Assembly: GCA_031257595.1 (NCBI GenBank)
Contig: JAIROH010000185.1
Span: 1 to 11,833 of the forward strand
Length of the DNA: 11,833 bases
Origin: Treponema sp.
GTDB lineage: Bacteria; Spirochaetota; Spirochaetia; Treponematales; Breznakiellaceae
Direction of reading: 5' to 3'
The notes beneath the pieces were generated by a model, which saw only the letters and a program-made list of their open reading frames with translations, was not told the origin of the DNA and made no database searches. The translations under genes and the position numbers were made by a program. How positions within the stretch are numbered: the first letter of the stretch is position 1; each line of letters begins with the position of its first letter. Positions 7,761 through 11,833 of this stretch are shown in pieces.

Positions 7761-7870
7761 AAACTTCTTTCTCCTTTATGTCAGAAACCGGAATTTCTGA
7801 ACAATTCTATTGTCGGGAACCATGAGCCTAAAAACCGGCGGTCTTCAGGCTCATGGTTATTTCAAAGCCC
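7761..7870 (-). promoter_or_regulatory. structured 5' leader, copy 2 (three hairpins before the 592-aa gene)
   Basis: Gapless match to the leader at 5092-5201, with 13 differences in the 110 bp counted from the first base of each start codon. Hairpin 1 is 7820-7856, hairpin 2 is 7801-7813 and hairpin 3 is 7781-7800. Four differences fall in the three loops and two in stems. Both stem changes make G-U pairs on the minus-strand RNA but would be A-C mismatches on the plus-strand RNA. This supports a folded RNA in the direction of the lipoprotein genes. Five more differences lie around the ribosome binding site. The shared element ends within 6-11 bp of the preceding genes' stop codons. Confidence 0.65.
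7776..7823 (-). other. possible 15-codon upstream reading frame in leader copy 2
   Basis: An ATG inside hairpin 1 opens a frame reading MVPDNRIVQKFRFLT, then TAA. The stop overlaps the AAGGAG of the 592-aa gene by one base. In leader copy 1 the same frame has no stop and runs into the LRR gene. I see no ribosome binding site for it, so it is more likely incidental than a leader peptide. Confidence 0.2.
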
Positions 7871-7875
7871 TGGAC

Positions 7876-10038
7876 TTATTGGGGCCATGTTATCTGTGTA
7901 AAATCCTGGCATACCGTTGCCGCTGTGTTGCCAAGAATACCCATGCCGACATTGCCGGCAGCCCAGAGTGTCCCGTCATTTTTTATGATAAAAGATTGAG
8001 GCCCTTGTGCCGATATTTTTGTAACACCGCCATCCACCATTTTGGTAAAGTAACCGACCCTCAGTTCGCTGCTCCCATCCGTACAGTTAAAGTTGTTTAA
8101 GAAGCCTGTGCCCCAGAGGCTCCCGTCTGTTTTAAGGATAAGACTATGCTGAGACCCTCCGGAAATAGCGCTTACACCGGAAATCGCTCTTTCATTGGAA
8201 TCCTTTAGTTGTGTAAAGCTTTCTACATTGGGGTTAAAATTGGGATTCTGGTTTATATTTCCATTGCCAAGCTTCCCGTTAATCGCCTCTCCGGCGCCCC
8301 AGAGGGTCCCGTCATTTTTTAGAATAAGACTATGGCTGGCTCCTACAGCGATTGCCGCCGCGTTTTCAAATACTTTTTGAAAAGAAGCATACTCAGCGAC
8401 ATCCCCCGACGTGCCAATACCAAGAGCAGCGTGTTTGCCGGCCCCCCAAACCTCCCCGTTATTTTTTAGAATAAGGCTAAAGATATTGCCCTTTGCAATT
8501 TGTTTGACACCTTCCGCGACTTTCGTCCATTCCGTAACATTGGCCACGGTTCCCGCACCAAGCTGACCGTTTGTGTTGGTTCCTCTGGCATACACATCGC
8601 CGTTTTCCATCAAAACGAGTATGCCGTTATATACGGAAACCGCCTTTGCCCCCGAAGCAAACTCTTTTTCAAAAGCGCTTGTTTCAGAAGTATGGGTATT
8701 ATAGTTGTTTCTCCCGGCAGCCCAGAGGCTCCCGTCATCTTTTATGATGTAAGTATCAGAAGCGTAGTTGGCAACTGCCGTAACACTATTCGCGACCTGG
8801 GTAAAAGTATCAGTCGTATAGGGCCTGGTGTCTATTGTAGTTCCATTGCCAAAGCTCCCATACCGGTTATATCCCACGGCCCAGAGCGTCCCGTCATTTT
8901 TCAGCAAGAAAGCGCTATTGGTGGTCAGGCTCGGGTCTGGAGAAGATATGGGGAAAGCGTGAACCGTTACCCTCACGCTAATATCCACGCTGATCTTGCC
9001 GTCTTCCGCCACGGTCAGGGTAAAGACTATCGGCCCCCCCGTGTTGGCAACAGTGGAAGTGTCCACCGCGAACACCACCAGGGTTTCCCCGGCGGAGGCA
9101 ATTACCTTGCCTCCATCACCTCCTCCGACAGTAACGATGTGCCCTTCGGGCTTTTTCAGGGTAAAGGATACCGTCCCGGTCCCATTTGGCGCTGTAACAG
9201 CAATGGCATAGCCCCCGCCGTCGGTCACAAGCTCGCCAACAACAATGCCGCCCTCGTTTCCCGCTGTCACACCGAATTCCAGTTCGTCCACAAGCGTCAG
9301 GGCCGCCCGCTCGGAGGCGCTCAGGAAGCCGCCCGCAGCGGGGGCAAAGGCAATTTCCGTCGTAAGCCCCGACAGTAGTATCACGCTTTCCCGGTACACC
9401 GCCGTGTCATCGTTGTCGTTTACCAGCACAATCTCTACCACGTAACGGCCCGCCTCCAGCGCCACTGTCTGGTCCGTTTCGGTCGCGCTTATGGGATGCG
9501 CGCCATCGGTAAAGCCCTCTTCATCAAGGCTCTCAAGGACCGCGCCGTTCCGCTCAACCGTAATTTGGCTGCCGCTTCCGGCCAGGGCAACGCCATCAGG
9601 CACAGTAACACTGTATTTCAGGGTCCCCGCGCCGGTTCCCGTCGGGATAAGGATAAAGCGGGTGTTGCCGGTTACGTTAGTCCCATTATAGCCTATGCTA
9701 TTTTGCGCCGTGGCCACAGGGCTCGATCCAGTGGCGTCAAGGTATGCCTTAGCCGTAACACCCCACGAGCCCACTGGCAACCTAATCGTCACGCTGCCCG
9801 CAGTAATATCCTGCTCCTCCACTGCGGGAGAACCGCCTGTGCCTGTAAAACTCAGGGTAATCTTTGCAAACTGGTCAACCGAAGGCAACACAGTCCGCTC
9901 CACGTTACCAATAGTAAACGTAACCGTTCCCGTTTTCTCTGCCCCAGCGCCTTGCAGAATATCAGCGCAACCCGCCGCCAACAAAACCAGCGCCAACCCG
10001 CACAGCGCCCTGCCCAACGTTCTTTTCAGATTTTTCAT
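7876..10038 (-). CDS. beta-sandwich plus RCC1-like propeller lipoprotein (720 aa)
   Basis: Begins MKNLKRTLGR with AGGAG 7 bp before the ATG; signal ends LLAAGC (Cys24). Residues 36-235 look like beta-sandwich modules common in treponemal lipoproteins: TVTFTIGNVERTVLP, then VTIRLPVGSWGVTAKAY, then GTLKYSVTVPDGV and VALEAGRYVVEIVL. Residues 236-360 hold a further Gly-rich beta region (VSFTLKKPEGHIV, IVFTLTVAEDGK). Residues 362-720 are a seven-bladed RCC1-like propeller, with repeat strands near residues 375, 427, 471, 519, 568, 630 and 681; the C-terminal DFTQI probably closes blade one. The propeller is a diverged copy of that in the 592-aa protein, attached to an unrelated N-terminus. A surface binding role is inferred; no catalytic residues are recognised. 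The 158-bp gap upstream separates it from the Ig-like gene. Confidence 0.9.
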   Translation of the reverse strand: MKNLKRTLGRALCGLALVLLAAGCADILQGAGAEKTGTVTFTIGNVERTVLPSVDQFAKITLSFTGTGGSPAVEEQDITAGSVTIRLPVGSWGVTAKAYLDATGSSPVATAQNSIGYNGTNVTGNTRFILIPTGTGAGTLKYSVTVPDGVALAGSGSQITVERNGAVLESLDEEGFTDGAHPISATETDQTVALEAGRYVVEIVLVNDNDDTAVYRESVILLSGLTTEIAFAPAAGGFLSASERAALTLVDELEFGVTAGNEGGIVVGELVTDGGGYAIAVTAPNGTGTVSFTLKKPEGHIVTVGGGDGGKVIASAGETLVVFAVDTSTVANTGGPIVFTLTVAEDGKISVDISVRVTVHAFPISSPDPSLTTNSAFLLKNDGTLWAVGYNRYGSFGNGTTIDTRPYTTDTFTQVANSVTAVANYASDTYIIKDDGSLWAAGRNNYNTHTSETSAFEKEFASGAKAVSVYNGILVLMENGDVYARGTNTNGQLGAGTVANVTEWTKVAEGVKQIAKGNIFSLILKNNGEVWGAGKHAALGIGTSGDVAEYASFQKVFENAAAIAVGASHSLILKNDGTLWGAGEAINGKLGNGNINQNPNFNPNVESFTQLKDSNERAISGVSAISGGSQHSLILKTDGSLWGTGFLNNFNCTDGSSELRVGYFTKMVDGGVTKISAQGPQSFIIKNDGTLWAAGNVGMGILGNTAATVCQDFTQITWPQ
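7879..8955 (-). repeat. RCC1-propeller coding module, copy A
   Basis: Codes for residues 362-720 of the 720-aa protein; duplicate of 5985-7058. The boundary on the N-terminal side is sharp: similarity begins at the (S/A)FPI(A/S)SS segment, and the preceding domains are unrelated. Confidence 0.85.
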
Positions 10039-10196
10039 CGTACTACTCCTATCTCATCCCCCGACACAAAAACAGCCGGAAATTTCCGTCATAACTGTTT
10101 GGACAGGCAAGGAATTACCAATCCCCTGCCCGCCAAACCTCCAACAACCAGCAACAATTTAACCATTGCTAATTGCTAGTTCTTCATTTTTCATTC
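10039..10196. other. intergenic gap with a 12-bp palindrome and AT-rich low-complexity tract
   Basis: No gene is seen. A perfect palindrome CGGAAATTTCCG lies at 10077-10088, about 40 bp before the 720-aa gene; it could be an operator or chance. From about 10155 to 10210 the sequence is AT-rich with irregular repeats of AATTA, AATGA and GCAATTAGCAAT on the minus strand, beginning at the stop of the upstream gene. I cannot assign a promoter with confidence. Confidence 0.5.
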
Positions 10197-11480
10197 TTAA
10201 TTATTAATTGTAAAAGTGTAGGTCCCGCTGCTTTCCAAATCGCCGCTACTCGTCTTCCCCTCCACCGTAAGCTTAATCGTCTTCGCCGTGGAAGTGTCCA
10301 GGAATATCAGACTGCCCGTTATTCCCTCCTGTTTTGTGCCGTTCAGCCGCCATGCAATATCGGTATAACTGCCCCCGGCGGTATTAATGGAAACGTAGTA
10401 GACATCTCCCACTGTAAGCGTAACTTCCGCATCTTTGGACAAGTCAACAGTGACGTTGCCGTTCGTGCCCTTCAGCGTGATGGAAGTATCCTCCCCCAGG
10501 CCGACACCGGGAGTGACCGCGCCCAGTTCGTTAATCGTAATAGTGTAGTCGCTGGTAAAAGGAGTCCCCAATCCACTTCCGTCAGCGATAGTCGCGGTCA
10601 AGGTTACTGTTCCCGTAGCGGTGGGAGTAAAACTGTTGTCTGTAATAGCGCTAACACCCGCCCCGCTGGTCTTGACTGTCCACACAATGGTTTTGTTTGT
10701 CGCGTCCCCAGGAATCGGCGTCGCCCCGGCCAGGCTTACCGCGTAATCCTTGGTTCCGTAGGCCGGAACGTTGGCAATACTGGTTACCGGCTTAATGATG
10801 GTAATGGTAGTTTCCGCAGTAAAATCATCGCCCTGGGCCTTCCCGTTCACGATGGTCGCGGTGAGGGTTGCTGTTCCCGCGCTTGCCGGGGTAAAGCTGC
10901 CGCTTGCCACGTCGGCGCTGGTCAGGCCGGTAGTACCTGCGGTTTTGACACTCCACACAATGTCTTTTTGGGTAGCCTCCGCCGGAACCACACTTACGCC
11001 GACATTCAGGTCCAGAAGCGATCCGGTAATCGCGTTCCGGGTTGCGGGGATACCGTCAATGCCGGTTACCGCCACAAAAGGCACAAAGACGATAGTAACC
11101 GTGCCGCTGTCTGCCGCATTGGTTGCCGTCGCCCCGCTATAGACAAAGGCGTTAGCCGCCACCCCGGTAAAGGTAAAGCCTGTTTTCGCCGTCAGGGTTA
11201 CAACAGCCTTATACGCCGTGGAAGCCGCGAAGCTGCCGGTAACGGCGCTGCTGTCGTCAGCTTTTTGCCACACAATAACTCCCGTGTACTGGGTTTGTTC
11301 GGCAAAGGCAGTAACCGGCGCAGCGTCTTTTACCGGCGCGGTAATCAGGCCGGTAAGATCAAGCGCGTTTACAACAGTATCCGCGCCCCCGGAATCTGTG
11401 GGGTTTGGACACCCGGCGATCAGTAAAAGCGCCGTCAAGATTAGGATGCTTTTACATAAAATTTTTCGTGATACGGCCAT
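10197..11480 (-). CDS. multi-domain Ig-like lipoprotein (427 aa)
   Basis: The start chosen is the ATG of MAVSRKIL, with a strong AGGAGG (11490-11495) 9 bp upstream; a longer frame from a TTG at 11573 would add a poor N-terminus. Signal peptide with LLLIAGC lipobox (Cys24). Residues 40-135 are a beta domain with FAEQTQYTGVIVWQ, ASTAYKAVVTLTAKTGFTF and SGATATNAADSGTVTIVF, a pattern I recall from treponemal surface proteins. Residues 137-228 and 231-316 are two Big-like (bacterial Ig) domains, each with a (I)VW(S/T)VKT strand and a SFTP-x-(A/S)-x-GT-x-TLTATI strand. Residues 325-427 are a final beta-rich domain ending YTFTINN. It is Thr/Ala/Gly/Val-rich with few Cys, as expected for an extended surface protein. 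It is the first gene of the minus-strand run in view; function beyond display or binding is unknown. Confidence 0.88.
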   Translation of the reverse strand: MAVSRKILCKSILILTALLLIAGCPNPTDSGGADTVVNALDLTGLITAPVKDAAPVTAFAEQTQYTGVIVWQKADDSSAVTGSFAASTAYKAVVTLTAKTGFTFTGVAANAFVYSGATATNAADSGTVTIVFVPFVAVTGIDGIPATRNAITGSLLDLNVGVSVVPAEATQKDIVWSVKTAGTTGLTSADVASGSFTPASAGTATLTATIVNGKAQGDDFTAETTITIIKPVTSIANVPAYGTKDYAVSLAGATPIPGDATNKTIVWTVKTSGAGVSAITDNSFTPTATGTVTLTATIADGSGLGTPFTSDYTITINELGAVTPGVGLGEDTSITLKGTNGNVTVDLSKDAEVTLTVGDVYYVSINTAGGSYTDIAWRLNGTKQEGITGSLIFLDTSTAKTIKLTVEGKTSSGDLESSGTYTFTINN

Positions 11481-11833
11481 AAACTGGTCCCTCCTGGTTA
11501 AAATAGTTCCCCGGCAAAACCTTTGCCAGTCTATAATCAAAAGAGGACCTATATATGCATTGATAAAGAACAAACAGAGGGGCTATACTTCCAATGCTTT
11601 TTATAAGCGCCCGCGGCGGTTCGCGCTCCTGACAGAAAACGACCGCCGCGGGTTTCCTCTTTAGCTACCTACGATACACCCCCCAACCGCACAAATATGC
11701 ACAACCCAAAAGGGCGCCGGAACCGTTCCCTGCTGTATTATCCGCGGCGGGAAAATAGCCCTAACGCCCTGTTGTGTGGAAATAAAAAAATACGGAAAAA
11801 AAGGATTTCCCCTACCGTTTGCTAAAAAACGTG
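11481..11833. other. non-coding right end upstream of the Ig-like lipoprotein gene
   Basis: Stop codons interrupt all frames and no gene is supported. From left to right it holds the ribosome binding site of the 427-aa gene (11490-11495), an AT-rich stretch with TATATA and TTATAG motifs that may include a promoter I cannot place, the GC-rich inverted repeat at 11610-11652, a short palindrome GGAACcGTTCC at 11719-11729, a further CCGCGGCGG copy at 11742-11750, and A-runs at about 11783-11800. The A-runs read as T-runs on the minus strand and could belong to a terminator of an upstream gene. Confidence 0.5.
11610..11652. repeat. GC-rich inverted repeat, possible terminator or leader hairpin
   Basis: Perfect 11-bp arms CCCGCGGCGGT (11610-11620) and ACCGCCGCGGG (11642-11652) enclose a 21-nt loop. 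On the + strand it is followed by TTTCCTCTTT, a weak T-rich tail, but no + strand gene precedes it. On the minus strand it lies 130 nt upstream of the 427-aa gene and is followed by CGCTTATAAAAAG, not a T-run. It could end transcription of an upstream gene or lie in the leader of the lipoprotein gene. Confidence 0.5.

Noticed and set aside
5985..8955. A complete diversity-generating retroelement
   Set aside because: No reverse transcriptase, accessory gene or template repeat is present, the variable sites are dispersed over about 1 kb, and the copies differ by indels; only the codon pattern is suggestive.
10173..11426. Long + strand open frame of 417 codons opposite the Ig-like lipoprotein gene
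   Set aside because: It is antisense to a clear lipoprotein, rich in Arg/Gly/Asn/Cys with no recognisable domain, and lacks a convincing ribosome binding site; it is a shadow of low stop density.
1..11833. tRNA, rRNA, insertion sequence or prophage genes
   Set aside because: No cloverleaf, rRNA-like block, transposase with terminal repeats or phage gene was recognised; the Rpn-family gene alone is not an insertion sequence.

Overview
The window looks like a stretch of a host-associated spirochaete chromosome, most likely a Treponema of the kind found in termite guts. This rests on seven consecutive predicted lipoproteins with relaxed spirochaete-type lipoboxes (LIAGC, LAAGC, LFAAC, LCAAC, LISC, FASC). 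It also rests on the mix of domains: Ig-like, RCC1, BspA-type leucine-rich repeat, InlB-type and GLUG. The Rpn-family nuclease at the left edge is a family that is abundant in treponemes. The genus is an inference; nothing in the window proves it.

Layout. At the left edge (1-477, + strand) is the 3' part of an Rpn-family (PD-(D/E)XK) nuclease/transposase-like gene that appears to have an internal in-frame deletion. Everything else is on the minus strand and reads right to left. The order is: a 427-aa Ig-like lipoprotein (11480-10197); a 720-aa lipoprotein with an RCC1 propeller (10038-7876); a 592-aa lipoprotein with two Ig-like domains and an RCC1 propeller (7760-5982); a 224-aa small lipoprotein (5886-5212); a 578-aa lipoprotein with Ig, InlB and LRR parts (5091-3355); a 686-aa cadherin-like and GLUG lipoprotein (3342-1282); and a 254-aa small lipoprotein (1274-510). 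The last three genes are packed within 12 bp of each other, with ribosome binding sites overlapping or adjoining the preceding stop codons. The larger gaps (95-158 bp) hold hairpins and no genes. The right end (11481-11833) is non-coding.

The genes look like a modular surface-protein set. The 592-aa and 578-aa genes share a 5' leader, signal peptide and first Ig domain. The 592-aa and 720-aa genes share a seven-bladed RCC1-like propeller behind unrelated N-termini. The two small lipoproteins resemble each other weakly. The likely common job is display of binding domains on the cell envelope; no enzyme active site is visible in any of the seven.

Two signals deserve most attention. First, the two RCC1 propellers keep their framework but differ at every residue of a dipeptide at the same place in four of the seven blades. 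Those changes fall almost entirely in codon positions 1 and 2 and usually involve A, which suggests diversification of one binding face. Second, a 110-bp leader present twice folds on the transcribed strand into three hairpins, and the differences between its copies fall in loops, linkers or as G-U wobble pairs.
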